DNA from: Fictibacillus phosphorivorans
Lineage (GTDB): Bacteria; Bacillota; Bacilli; Bacillales; Fictibacillaceae
Reading direction: 5' to 3'
Length of the DNA: 64,000 nt
Assembly: GCF_001629705.1 (NCBI RefSeq)
Contig: NZ_CP015378.1
Location: 3,410,001-3,474,000, forward strand
Positions within the stretch are counted from its first letter, which is position 1, and the number at the start of each line of letters is the position of its first letter. Below the pieces are notes generated by a model. That model saw only the letters and a program-made list of their open reading frames with translations, ran no database searches and was not told where the DNA came from. This document shows positions 8,414-17,312 of this stretch, piece by piece. The position numbers and the translations under genes are program-made.

Positions 8414-9310
8414 ATGGATCTTCACTTGAAGCAGAAACAAGATCAGATTGAAATCGGTACACGAATTGCTGAAAATGCACCTCAAATTGCAGAGAAGATC
8501 ATGACTAACATACAAAATAGCAACGTTTATGTTTCACTTCAACAAAATGCTCCCCTGAATGAGTACGAGGAACTTCAACAATCCATTTCCTTCATTCGTT
8601 TAATCGGTGATGCTGTGTCTGGAAAGGTAACGGATTCAAAGAAAACGATTTTCGAATGGGGAGAACATATCGGCATGCTCGCTGTTCATTCAGGCCAGCC
8701 GCTAGATACAACACTTGAGAGTACATCTTTCTATCGAGAAGTGATATGGGATTTTATAAAAGAAGAAGGTTCGCTACAGTCGATGTCTTTGGATTCCGTA
8801 TTGCATATTTCGTCGACCATCAATCCTATAATCGATTACGCAGTACAAGCATTCAGTAAGTCATACGTGAAAAGTTACCGAGAGATGAGTGAACAGTTCC
8901 ATCTGTCTCTTCAAGAACTATCCGTCCCTGTAGTACCACTTTTTCCTGGAGTAGCCGTTCTCCCCGTCGTCGGTGAAATTGATACGAACCGTGCAAAACT
9001 TCTACTTGAAGCTACACTGCAACAGTGCTTAGATCATGAAATCACTTCCTTAGTGATCGACTTATCAGGTGTGAGTTATATTGATACCATGGTAGCTCAC
9101 CGTCTATTCCAACTTGTCTCTACATTGAAACTTTTAGGGGTTAAAACCACTCTTACAGGCTTAAGCCCTGAGATCGCACAAACATCTGTGAGCTTAAATC
9201 TGGATTTTGATGAAATTACGTTAAAAGGAAACCTGCTTCAAGCATTGGCTGACTTTGGATATGGAAAAGTGGAAAAAACAGATAAAACCAACAAAAAGAA
9301 CAGACTCTGA
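8414..9310 (+). CDS. RsbR-like STAS domain protein (stressosome component)
   Basis: 298 residues: an N-terminal sensor region of the RsbR type (about 1-165) and a C-terminal STAS domain starting near VPLFPGVAVLPVVGEIDTNR. STAS core SLVIDLSGVSYIDTMVA matches the region phosphorylated in RsbR/RsbS proteins. RsbR paralogues form stressosomes that control sigma-B through RsbT; rsbS/rsbT are not in this window, so this is a stand-alone paralogue. Start ATG follows AGGAGTTCAAA. Confidence 0.87.
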   Translation: MDLHLKQKQDQIEIGTRIAENAPQIAEKIMTNIQNSNVYVSLQQNAPLNEYEELQQSISFIRLIGDAVSGKVTDSKKTIFEWGEHIGMLAVHSGQPLDTTLESTSFYREVIWDFIKEEGSLQSMSLDSVLHISSTINPIIDYAVQAFSKSYVKSYREMSEQFHLSLQELSVPVVPLFPGVAVLPVVGEIDTNRAKLLLEATLQQCLDHEITSLVIDLSGVSYIDTMVAHRLFQLVSTLKLLGVKTTLTGLSPEIAQTSVSLNLDFDEITLKGNLLQALADFGYGKVEKTDKTNKKNRL

Positions 9311-9327
9311 TCCAGGGTCTGTTTTAA
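9299..9327 (+). terminator. terminator of the RsbR-like gene
   Basis: AACAGACTC / GGGTCTGTT stem with GATCCA loop overlapping the stop codon, followed by TTTT. It faces the convergent gene ending at 9334 and may work on both strands. Confidence 0.6.
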
Positions 9328-9333
9328 TCGTTT

Positions 9334-9960
9334 TTAGGAGTTGCCACGCTTTAATTCTTCTAGCTCTTGTAAAAGTGATTCTACCATGTCATCACATTTT
9401 TTCAACTCATTATTGAGCATACTGATGGTCTCTTCTTCCCAAGAAAAAGGATCACCGTTTTCAGGTGTAACCGGAATGTCTTGATAAATATCTCCTGGTT
9501 CTCGCTCATCAGGCTGAAAGTATATAGCTACTTCGCAAGTTGGGCTTCCTAGAGCGATTCTTTGACGCAGCGAAACTTTTCCATAACCAAATTTTCGTGC
9601 TGCTATTCCTCCAAGTATACTGGATGTCATTTTGCATAAGTGCGGTGCATCCTTAACAAATTCCCCGAAAGGACACTCTTTTGCACGAACTATTACATGG
9701 TCAGGCTTTACACTGACAATCTCAAAATGCCCGCCGATGGAATTTTTCAGATCCACGATCACATGAACATATTGATCAATCGTCCAATCCAATGAATCGT
9801 CACTATAGAATCTCTCTATCCATTCACCTGTACGTAGACCGAGCTGCTCGATATATCGTTCCGCAGCGGGACCAATTGATTTTTTATGGATGTGGGCATA
9901 TTGAGTAATAAGTTTTGCTAAAAAAGTGTGTCCATTCAATTCACCCTTTGAAAGGTTCAT
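9334..9960 (-). CDS. MetOD1-like (methanogen output domain 1) sensory protein
   Basis: 208 residues. The pattern ECPFG...LCKMTSSILGGIAARKFGYG...LGSPTCEVAIYF, with spaced cysteines in a V4R/heme-NO-binding-like fold, fits the methanogen output domain 1 family. The C-terminal 35 residues look coiled-coil (NNELKKCDDMVESLLQELEEL). Probably a cytosolic small-molecule or redox sensor; function unknown. GGGAGATGCAGT precedes the ATG. Convergent with the RsbR-like gene. Confidence 0.68.
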   Translation of the reverse strand: MNLSKGELNGHTFLAKLITQYAHIHKKSIGPAAERYIEQLGLRTGEWIERFYSDDSLDWTIDQYVHVIVDLKNSIGGHFEIVSVKPDHVIVRAKECPFGEFVKDAPHLCKMTSSILGGIAARKFGYGKVSLRQRIALGSPTCEVAIYFQPDEREPGDIYQDIPVTPENGDPFSWEEETISMLNNELKKCDDMVESLLQELEELKRGNS

Positions 9961-10237
9961 ACTGCATCTCCCTTTCTATTGAATTACATGCTGTTTCACT
10001 TATTTTGGCAAGATATGGACAACACTCTTTGGATACCCGAATGAGATGGTTTAAAACATTATTTTACTTATAAAAATAAATAATTTAATTCTTAGGTTAT
10101 CTAGCCCTCTTTTTATTGTAAAAAGCCTTTGCTAAAGGAGACTGTTCCCGTTAGATATGGTTTTCTTTCATGTAAGTTTAAGTTAAGATTAAATAAAATC
10201 AATTTAGTTAAACATAGCTTAAATAAAGGAGATAACG

Positions 10238-11137
10238 ATGAACTTAGAACAAATGAAATATATTGTAGAAGTAGCCAAAGAAAGTTCGATTACGAAGGCG
10301 GCAGACAAACTACACCTATCTCCTTCAGCGATATCGCAATCGATTACACAACTGGAAAAAGAGTTTGGCGTAACTATTTTTACTCGATCAAGACAAGGTA
10401 CTATTCCCACCACTGATGGAAAATTTATTGTCTCAAAAGCCTATGAGATTCTTAAAAAAATGCAAGAGCTTCATGAAGAGTTAGCTGATAAACAAAATGC
10501 CAAAAAACATGTTCTAAAGGTGGGATGTGCACCAGCACTAATGTATATCGTGTACGATGCCTTCTTGTTATTTCATGAGCAATTTCCTGAAACGAACGTG
10601 ATGATTCGGGAGATCGATCAAGATCATATATTAGAGGAAATGAAGAATGGACATATCGATATTGGTTTAAGTCCTTTTACAGACTATGAAGTATCAAACC
10701 TTCAGCATGAAAAAGGAGTAGATTATGAACTGTTGTATACCGGACATGTATGCGTTTGTGCAGGCAAGAAATCCTCGTTGTATTACAAGGACTTTCTTAC
10801 GCCAGATGAGTTAAGCGATGAGAAACTGGTAATTTACAATTCAAAAGGTGGTATGTCGTTCAATGATAAATACGTAAAGAACGAACAGATCTTATTCTCA
10901 TCCAATAATATAGAAGTCATGCGTTCTGCTATTTTGGATGGACATGCCTTTTCTTTTGTATTCAATTTCACCTTCAAAAACAATGCAGATGTTAAGAACG
11001 GTAATCTAGCCATCATCCCGTTTAAGCAGCCTGATTTGATCTATCAAGACTTCTGGACATTGTATCCGATAACAAAAGGCTTGTCTGTAGAAGCAAAAGA
11101 ATTCAAAGATAAAGTGAAGTATCTTTTAGATCAATAA
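10238..11137 (+). CDS. LysR family transcriptional regulator
   Basis: 299 residues. N-terminal winged HTH (about 1-60: MNLEQMKYIVEVAKESSITK, then LSPSAISQSITQLEKEFGV) and a C-terminal periplasmic-binding-like effector domain from about residue 90. Ribosome-binding site GGAGATAACG. No obvious target gene is divergent beside it, so its regulon and effector are unknown. Confidence 0.93.
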   Translation: MNLEQMKYIVEVAKESSITKAADKLHLSPSAISQSITQLEKEFGVTIFTRSRQGTIPTTDGKFIVSKAYEILKKMQELHEELADKQNAKKHVLKVGCAPALMYIVYDAFLLFHEQFPETNVMIREIDQDHILEEMKNGHIDIGLSPFTDYEVSNLQHEKGVDYELLYTGHVCVCAGKKSSLYYKDFLTPDELSDEKLVIYNSKGGMSFNDKYVKNEQILFSSNNIEVMRSAILDGHAFSFVFNFTFKNNADVKNGNLAIIPFKQPDLIYQDFWTLYPITKGLSVEAKEFKDKVKYLLDQ

Positions 11138-11151
11138 TTGTAATCTCTTAT

Positions 11152-11331
11152 TTATTTAACAGAAGGATTCTCCATTATTATTTTTTGATAAAGATAGATT
11201 AGTTTGTCCAGCTTCTGACTCTGTTTGACGAGATCGGTATCTGAAAAATCATTTGAGCTTGGTTTAAGATCATACATTTCTTGACGACAAACTTTTATTT
11301 CTTGCAATAATATACTCAGATCAACATCCAT
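11152..11331 (-). CDS. Spo0E-like aspartyl-phosphate phosphatase
   Basis: A 59-codon gene. It carries the Spo0E family motif SQKLDKLIYLYQ (about residues 38-49), whose core S-Q-x-L-D is required in Spo0E, YisI and YnzD to dephosphorylate Spo0A-P. The short helical-hairpin length fits the family. AAAGGAAAATCATTC precedes the ATG. It would act as a brake on sporulation initiation. Convergent with the LysR gene, with no clear terminator between them. Identified by motif, so assignment is fairly firm. Confidence 0.85.
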   Translation of the reverse strand: MDVDLSILLQEIKVCRQEMYDLKPSSNDFSDTDLVKQSQKLDKLIYLYQKIIMENPSVK

Positions 11332-11510
11332 GAATGATTTTCCTTTCTATCTACAAACGACTTCCAAATAATTGGATATGCATTTATCATAGTTGTTCTT
11401 GGTTTTTATGTAAATTTAGAAATAGTTAAAGACTGCTAACCTGTTCTTAATGCATGTTGTTGTTTTTTTATTTAAACTGTTTTTGTTTAGAATTGTTGTT
11501 CTTGTATAAA

Positions 11511-11551
11511 ATGAGAAGCTCAGTTTTTAGCATATGGGCTTCTCTTTTCTT
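11511..11551 (+). terminator. orphan hairpin with T-rich tail
   Basis: GAGAAGC / GCTTCTC stem with a long loop followed by TTTTCTTTT on the plus strand, with no gene directly upstream except LysR about 370 bases away. It could end an unseen small RNA or read-through from LysR. Confidence 0.4.
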
Positions 11552-11590
11552 TTACGCGTCCCTTTATATTTCCACATCTCCCCTGTTTAT

Positions 11591-11621
11591 GGAATAAACC
11601 CTTCATTCAATGGACATACCT
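11591..11621 (+). promoter_or_regulatory. sigma-G-like promoter of the germination operon
   Basis: -35 GGAATA (consensus TGAATA) at 11591-11596, an 18-base spacer, and -10 CATACCT (consensus CATACTA) at 11615-11621. The position and spacing fit forespore-specific expression expected for a germinant receptor. Confidence 0.6.
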
Positions 11622-11647
11622 AGTAAAAAACGAGGGAGGTCTATTTT

Positions 11648-13144
11648 ATGAAAAAAGAAGAAAATCCACAAATAGACCACTCACCCACATTGAGTAATGA
11701 TCTCTCTAGCAATCTCGAACGAATTGAAACCACACTCGGTCCTACCCCTGATTTAAAGTTGTTACGATATGAGATCAGAGGTGAGTCCCTTTCTATTTTG
11801 TATATGGCAGATCTAGTGGATTCAGATAAGCTGCAGAACATACTAAAATCAATCAAATATATTAAATACGCACCGCCCGTGGATTCATCGCTTTTTGAGC
11901 AGATCTATTCTGATATCTATCTAACTGCTCAAACATTTAAAGTATCAAGGTTTGATGATGTGATCAACCACCTATTGAACGGAAAAACCATTATTTTATT
12001 GAATTCTATAAACGAAGGCTTAAGTGTAGATACGTATGGAGGAAAAGTCCGGGCTATTGAGGAGCCACAAACAGAATCTCTCATTCGTGGACCTAAAGTA
12101 AGTTTCACAGAGGAAATCGGTGTTAATATCTCGATGATTCGCAGACAGATCACAGATAAGAACTTAAAGATTGAGACATTTGTGATTGGAGAGCGAGGAA
12201 AGAAAAAAGTAGCTTTATTGTATATAGGTGATGTAATCAATCCTGCAATTGTAGATGAGGCAAGACATCGTTTAGAACATATAAGCATTGATGCACCTAT
12301 CGACTCTGGCATTATTGAGCAATCGATAGAAGACAACTTTCTCTCTCCCTTTCCACAATTTATTAGCACGGAGCGTCCTGACAAGGTTGCACTCTCACTA
12401 TTGCAAGGAAGATTAGCGATTATTCCTAATCAGACAGCAAACGCACTGATCGCACCTATTTCGATCCTGGATACGGTTCAATCACCTGAAGACTATTATG
12501 AAAGGTGGCACATCGGGTCATTGCTGCGCATGCTGCGTGCACTTGCTGTTTTTATCTCACTATTTCTTCCATCCTTTTATATAGCCCTTGTTTCCTTTCA
12601 CCAAGGTTTGATACCGTCACGTCTTGCATTTTCAATAGCCGCTTCGCGTGAAGGGGTTCCTTTTCCAGCATTTGTTGAAGCTCTAATGATGGCCATCACG
12701 ATGGAGCTTCTACGTGAAGCAGGACTGCGTCTGCCGAAACCCATCGGACAAACGATTGGAATCGTAGGTGGAATCGTTATTGGGGAAGCTGCTGTTCAAG
12801 CCGGAATCGTAAGTACCGTTATGGTCATCGTAATCGCAATCACAGCAATCGCATCTTTTACATTACCGGTCTATAGCATGGGTGTAACCTATAGAATCCT
12901 CTTGTTCAGCTTTATTTTTGCTGCAGGTATGATGGGTCTATATGGGATATCACTCGCTTTTATCGTACTTGTCATACACATTGTTAACCTGACCAGTCTA
13001 GGTATTCCATACGCGGCACCACTTGCACCTATCTTTATCAACGACTGGAAAGAGCTATTCTTACGCTTGCCCATATCATTTATTAAGAAAAGACCTGTTT
13101 TCTTAGATCCTGTAGATGAAGTCCGTTCAGAGAAAGAGGAATAA
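11648..13144 (+). CDS. GerA family spore germinant receptor subunit A
   Basis: 498 residues: a hydrophilic N-terminal half (about 1-280, two-subdomain fold) and a C-terminal membrane region of about five helices, as in GerAA/GerKA. Motifs include LLRYEIRGESLSILYMADLV and FVEALMMAITMELLREAGLR. With subunits B and C it forms the inner-membrane germinant receptor of spores. GGGAGGTCTATTTT precedes the ATG. First gene of a tight three- or four-gene operon. The ligand cannot be inferred. Confidence 0.94.
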   Translation: MKKEENPQIDHSPTLSNDLSSNLERIETTLGPTPDLKLLRYEIRGESLSILYMADLVDSDKLQNILKSIKYIKYAPPVDSSLFEQIYSDIYLTAQTFKVSRFDDVINHLLNGKTIILLNSINEGLSVDTYGGKVRAIEEPQTESLIRGPKVSFTEEIGVNISMIRRQITDKNLKIETFVIGERGKKKVALLYIGDVINPAIVDEARHRLEHISIDAPIDSGIIEQSIEDNFLSPFPQFISTERPDKVALSLLQGRLAIIPNQTANALIAPISILDTVQSPEDYYERWHIGSLLRMLRALAVFISLFLPSFYIALVSFHQGLIPSRLAFSIAASREGVPFPAFVEALMMAITMELLREAGLRLPKPIGQTIGIVGGIVIGEAAVQAGIVSTVMVIVIAITAIASFTLPVYSMGVTYRILLFSFIFAAGMMGLYGISLAFIVLVIHIVNLTSLGIPYAAPLAPIFINDWKELFLRLPISFIKKRPVFLDPVDEVRSEKEE

Positions 13145-13146
13145 CT

Positions 13147-14244
13147 GTGAGCAAAGTCAAATACACCGATCGTTCCATTAGTGCTAAAGAATTAATGTAC
13201 GCCGTAGCTTCCATGGTCATTGGTGTTGGTATCTTTAATCTGCCTCGCTATATCACAACTGTAACAAACGGCATCGACGGAATCATCAGCATTCTAGTAA
13301 TGGGTGGAATGGTGCTAGGTATCGTATGGATCATGGGTCAGTTCGTTCGTATGTTTCCGGGTAAAGGCATCTATGAAATTTTGCTAGGAATCATCCCAAA
13401 GCCACTCGCCCTGCCTTTGATTATCATCTATGGTGCTTTTTTTGCATTATTAGCAGCCTATGAAATACGAGCAATTGCAGAGATAACAAAGAAATATCTG
13501 CTGCCAAACACGAGCTCTGATAGTTTAAGCCTGCTTTTTCTTCTTGTCACCTTGTATGCGATTTTTGGTTCTCGTACAGCACTTATTCGAATAAACTCAA
13601 TGTTCTTACCTGTCGTATTAATCGTGTCATTGTTATTAGTTGTTTTAAACATTCGAATCATGCATCTAGATAATTTTTATCCGTTGCTTACAACAGATTT
13701 GCAAGGCTATGGATCAGGGATGATCAATATATTCTTTTCGTTCACGGGCATCTCCATTATCTTGAGCTATTCTTACCTCGTTAATGAACCGGAAAAAGCT
13801 TCATCCGCAGCCGTAAAAGGAGTTTTCATCTCCATTATCATCTACACGTTGGTCTTTGTTTCGTGTGTGGCTGTCTTTTCTAATCTCGGAACTGATTTTT
13901 TAGAGAATCCAACAATCGAGCTAGGGAAGGAGATTGAACTTCCTGGTGGTTTTTTTGAAAGATTCGAATCTGTCTATTTTACGATTTGGATCATGACGAT
14001 CTTTAATACAACATCCATGTCTATTGATTCTTCACTCATCGTCTTAGAATCTCTATTTAAAAAAGTAAAAAAAGAGACGCTGATCGTCATCCTGTCTCCT
14101 ATCATTTTCTTCGTCTCGATGGTTCCGATAGGCATGGAAGGTATGGAAGCAATGGGAACGTTTATCGGAAGACTTAGTTTAGCATTGATTGCAGTCGTAC
14201 CCATTCCTCTTTATGTTATCGCTAAGATTAGAGGTGTGAAGTAA
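13147..14244 (+). CDS. GerB family germinant receptor permease-like subunit B
   Basis: 365 residues, about ten membrane helices, APC-superfamily fold (endospore germination permease). Starts with GTG at 13147, two bases after subunit A, and its stop overlaps the subunit C start at 14244. Segments such as ISAKELMYAVASMVIGVGIFNLPRY are split here only by description; the first helix begins near residue 12. It forms the germinant-binding membrane core with A and C. Confidence 0.93.
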   Translation: MSKVKYTDRSISAKELMYAVASMVIGVGIFNLPRYITTVTNGIDGIISILVMGGMVLGIVWIMGQFVRMFPGKGIYEILLGIIPKPLALPLIIIYGAFFALLAAYEIRAIAEITKKYLLPNTSSDSLSLLFLLVTLYAIFGSRTALIRINSMFLPVVLIVSLLLVVLNIRIMHLDNFYPLLTTDLQGYGSGMINIFFSFTGISIILSYSYLVNEPEKASSAAVKGVFISIIIYTLVFVSCVAVFSNLGTDFLENPTIELGKEIELPGGFFERFESVYFTIWIMTIFNTTSMSIDSSLIVLESLFKKVKKETLIVILSPIIFFVSMVPIGMEGMEAMGTFIGRLSLALIAVVPIPLYVIAKIRGVK

Positions 14245-15386
14245 TGAAGAAAACTTGTTATATGCTATCCATCCTCCTCCTTATTAACTTGTTGCAAGGT
14301 TGCGGAGCACGAGAGATCGAGAAAAAGGCTTTTGTGATTGGTGTCGGAATCGATCAGAAAAAATCAAGTGATGATTCAAGTCAGCCAGTGATGAACGGAA
14401 CTTTTCAAGTGGCTGTTCCAAGGTCACTAAAACCTGAAGTAACGAACGAAAAAGCGTATCAAAACTTTCAGGAAAAAGGACATGATATATCCGAACAAAT
14501 ATCAAAAATTGCTCAATACTCAAACAAAGAGTTATATTTTGCCCACAACCAGATCATATTGGTTTCAGATAAAGTTGCGAAACATCCGGAAAGAATGGAG
14601 CGTCTGCTAGATTTTTTTGTCAGACATGAAGATATTAGGCGCAGTGTACGTGTCTTTATTACAAAAGGAGACACGAAGCAGTATCTTGACGTTGAGAATA
14701 ACGAAAAACTGCCATCACTCTATATCGACACACTGTCCGCTAATGTACAAAATCACTCGCGTACTGCGAGCATTAAGAGGTTAGGAGATCTACAGGAAGA
14801 CCTGTTAGCTCACCGTTCATTCGTCCTGCCAATGCTGCATTATAAGAATACAGAAGAGATCAAGCTTGGTGGTGCCGCTATCATAAAAGGGGAATCAAGC
14901 AGATTAACGCATACACTTAATGAAAAAGATACAGAAGCTATGAACATTTTGAACGGTGAATTTCAAAAAGGTATGCTTTTTTTCGAATTAGATGAGGATC
15001 TCTACATCTATAAAACAGATAAATCGAAAAGTAAGATTAAACTCGTTCCAACTAAAAACGGTCAGCTTACGTTCACGATCAAAATCAGCTTAGAAGGAGA
15101 GATTCAAGAAGTCAATAAACAGATGGATTCACGTACCGTTTCAGCAGATCATGTGAAAAAAGAAGTAGAGAAGCAAGTCGCTAAAAAAATCGAGTCATTT
15201 ATTAAGAAACTTCAGAACCAATATAAAACCGATATTCTAGGTCTCGGTGTCTACATGGAAAAGCATCATCATAACGAGTGGCTAAAACTAAAAAATGACT
15301 GGGAAACAGGTGAAAACCACTTTAGCCAAGTGAAGATAAACACACAGATCCATACGACGATTAGCTCAGCAGGAGGTCTAAGATAA
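14244..15386 (+). CDS. Ger(x)C family germinant receptor lipoprotein subunit C
   Basis: 380 residues with a lipoprotein signal (LLINLLQGCG, acylated Cys about residue 19) and the GerC repertoire: KKAFVIGVGIDQ near the start and the C-terminal mixed alpha/beta domain. Anchored on the outer face of the spore inner membrane. Overlaps the B-subunit stop by one base (TAATG), so translation is coupled. Confidence 0.93.
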   Translation: MKKTCYMLSILLLINLLQGCGAREIEKKAFVIGVGIDQKKSSDDSSQPVMNGTFQVAVPRSLKPEVTNEKAYQNFQEKGHDISEQISKIAQYSNKELYFAHNQIILVSDKVAKHPERMERLLDFFVRHEDIRRSVRVFITKGDTKQYLDVENNEKLPSLYIDTLSANVQNHSRTASIKRLGDLQEDLLAHRSFVLPMLHYKNTEEIKLGGAAIIKGESSRLTHTLNEKDTEAMNILNGEFQKGMLFFELDEDLYIYKTDKSKSKIKLVPTKNGQLTFTIKISLEGEIQEVNKQMDSRTVSADHVKKEVEKQVAKKIESFIKKLQNQYKTDILGLGVYMEKHHHNEWLKLKNDWETGENHFSQVKINTQIHTTISSAGGLR

Positions 15387-15389
15387 GCG

Positions 15390-15557
15390 ATGTTTGAAAT
15401 GAATGAATTCTTAACCCGCATTCTTACTTGGCGGTTTATCTTTTTCACCCTGCTATCCTTCATATTTCCATTCACCTATATCACACTATATAAGTTGCTG
15501 CAGAAAAGAGGTATGCCACTATGGAAAAAGGAAGCCCGTACCACTTCGAAAAAATGA
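15390..15557 (+). CDS. small single-pass membrane protein at the end of the germination operon
   Basis: 55 codons, starting 3 bases after the GerC-type stop and using the AGGAGGT inside the end of that gene (12-base spacing). The product has one strong membrane helix (about residues 15-35) and a basic C-terminal tail (KKEARTTSKK). Several Bacillus germination operons carry a small fourth D gene, typically two-helix; this one is shorter, so equivalence is inference. Confidence 0.6.
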   Translation: MFEMNEFLTRILTWRFIFFTLLSFIFPFTYITLYKLLQKRGMPLWKKEARTTSKK

Positions 15558-15673
15558 ACAATATGTGAAGTTCGTTGATGATGTTCCTCATTTTTAGACT
15601 ATGATGGACTCATAACGTTTTGCCTTGTACGGATAAGGTAATTCTTATGAGTATAAACCTTAGGGGGAATTTC

Positions 15674-16330
15674 ATGGACACAGTATTATATTTTATCTAT
15701 ACAGCGGCTTACCTCGTTCTGCTTATCATGTGCATACACTTCGGTAACAGATGGGATGCTTCTTCCCTACTCTTTTTGGTAGTGTTCGGACTTGTTTATG
15801 ATAACGGATTGATCGCTATAGGGAAATTCTTAGGTGAAGGACCACTTTTAGAGAATTTGAGCTATTTACGATTTTGGTTTCATGCGTTCTTCACACCTAC
15901 CCTCGTTCTATTTTCATGGAGTGTTTTAAACAGAGCTGGAATTGAGTTCGCCAAACGTAAAATTGTATACATAATAGCTCTTTTTTACACGATCGCCCTT
16001 GTCATAATGGAAATCATCACTGAAACATATGGGGTAAAAATCGTTCCTGAAAGAGAACACGGTTTACTTCGCTATGTTTCTGCAGAACCTTCATCAGGTC
16101 CTCCTCTCATGGTCCTGTTCGTGTCTATTGCTTTGATTACGGCAGGAGCGATCCTTTGGAAAAAAACAGGCTGGAAGTGGATGTTGATAGGTTCAGTTGT
16201 GGTGACAGTTGGAAGCGCGGTTCCTATATCTGTGGAAAGTGCCGCTGTCACGAACGGCTTTGAGTTGTTTTTGATGACCACGCTTGTTGCAACAAAGATT
16301 CATCAAGACCGCCAATTGAAAGGTGCTTAA
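15674..16330 (+). CDS. seven-helix integral membrane protein, unknown function
   Basis: 218 residues from ATG 15674, chosen because GGGGGAATTTC sits before it (an upstream in-frame ATG at 15620 has none). About seven membrane helices; distinctive segments are RFWFHAFFTPTLVLFSWS and a helix ending in VTNGFELFLMTTLVATKIH. I do not recognise the family with confidence. It ends 6 bases before the alpha/beta hydrolase gene, so the two are likely one operon. Confidence 0.75.
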   Translation: MDTVLYFIYTAAYLVLLIMCIHFGNRWDASSLLFLVVFGLVYDNGLIAIGKFLGEGPLLENLSYLRFWFHAFFTPTLVLFSWSVLNRAGIEFAKRKIVYIIALFYTIALVIMEIITETYGVKIVPEREHGLLRYVSAEPSSGPPLMVLFVSIALITAGAILWKKTGWKWMLIGSVVVTVGSAVPISVESAAVTNGFELFLMTTLVATKIHQDRQLKGA

Positions 16331-16336
16331 CTTAAT

Positions 16337-17062
16337 ATGAAAAGGATAATCAAAAGAGCTATTCTTGTAATCGCAGTACTATTGGTATGCTGCTTGATCG
16401 GATTTTTTGTGTGGACTCAACAGACATATGAACCTACTAAAGAATTATTGAAAAGTGTTGGTAACATCGAGCATGAAGACGATTGGGTGACGTTCAAACC
16501 TAGTGGTACGAATAAAGAAGTTGGGGTTATCCTTTATCCGGGTGCAAAAGTTGAACCAAAAGCATATGGTTATCTTGGGAAACGATTATCAGACGCTGGG
16601 TACACCGTCGGAATTCCAAAATTTAATCTAAATCTTGCGATGCTTGAAGTAAATAAAGCAGAAGAATGGATTAACCGTAATCCATCGATTAAGAAATGGT
16701 TTATTGGCGGGCACTCTTTAGGAGGAGTAAGCGCTGCTACATTTGCACATAAAAATCCCAAATTGATTAAAGGTGTTATCCTGCTCGCCTCTTATCCTGC
16801 AAGTGGAGATAACTTTTCAAACAAAGGCACACCGATCTTATCTATATACGCAGAAAAAGATGGGCTAACGACTAGAGATAAGATTGAAGAAACGAAAAAC
16901 TTGTTGTCAAGTGATACTGTTCTATTTGAGATCAAAGGTGGAAACCATGCTCAGTTCGGCATGTATGGAGAGCAAAAAGGAGATAATCAAGCAGACATTT
17001 CTGCTAAAGAACAGCAAGATTTGATTGCTGATGAGATGATCAAGTGGTTAGATAAGCAATAA
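16337..17062 (+). CDS. membrane-anchored alpha/beta hydrolase
   Basis: 241 residues. N-terminal membrane anchor (about 8-28), then an alpha/beta-hydrolase fold with nucleophile elbow GGHSLGGVSAA (Ser about residue 129), acid candidate in YAEKDGLT and catalytic His in GGNHAQFG. Resembles the PF12695 carboxylesterase-like group acting outside the membrane; substrate unknown. Same operon as the preceding membrane protein. Confidence 0.84.
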   Translation: MKRIIKRAILVIAVLLVCCLIGFFVWTQQTYEPTKELLKSVGNIEHEDDWVTFKPSGTNKEVGVILYPGAKVEPKAYGYLGKRLSDAGYTVGIPKFNLNLAMLEVNKAEEWINRNPSIKKWFIGGHSLGGVSAATFAHKNPKLIKGVILLASYPASGDNFSNKGTPILSIYAEKDGLTTRDKIEETKNLLSSDTVLFEIKGGNHAQFGMYGEQKGDNQADISAKEQQDLIADEMIKWLDKQ

Positions 17063-17071
17063 CATATAAAC

Positions 17072-17101
17072 AAAAAAACTCACTATTTTTGTGAGTTTTT
17101 T
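17072..17101 (+). terminator. terminator of the hydrolase operon
   Basis: AAAACTCAC / GTGAGTTTTT stem with loop TATTTTT and T-rich tail, 10 bases after the stop. Confidence 0.85.
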
Positions 17102-17132
17102 ATTTATTATGTACTTAGTCGTATTCATTGTT

Positions 17133-17266
17133 GCTTTTGAAAGTAGTTGATTTCTGTTGCAGATGCTCGCTTTCCGCGGGGCAGGCGGTGAGTCACAATC
17201 GTACGGTTCCGTATAAGTGTCTCATCTGTCTAGTTGCAGTGGCTAGCCCCTCGAGGTCAAAAGTTT
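17133..17266. repeat. Bacillaceae-type intergenic repeat, copy B (hybrid 3' half)
   Basis: Begins TTTTGAAAGTAGTTGATTTC and GCTCGCTTTCCGCGGGGC like copy A, but the second half is replaced: bases 17219-17266 match, in inverted orientation, bases 19177-19224 with 46 of 48 positions identical. The normal AATCAAC end is absent. Confidence 0.8.
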
Positions 17267-17312
17267 AAGAAGGAAAATAAAAAAGGCTAACTTCTTTTTT
17301 AAATTTTCATCC

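Noticed and set aside
10129..10416. 95-codon plus-strand frame before LysR
   Set aside because: Overlaps the LysR start in another frame and lacks a start signal.
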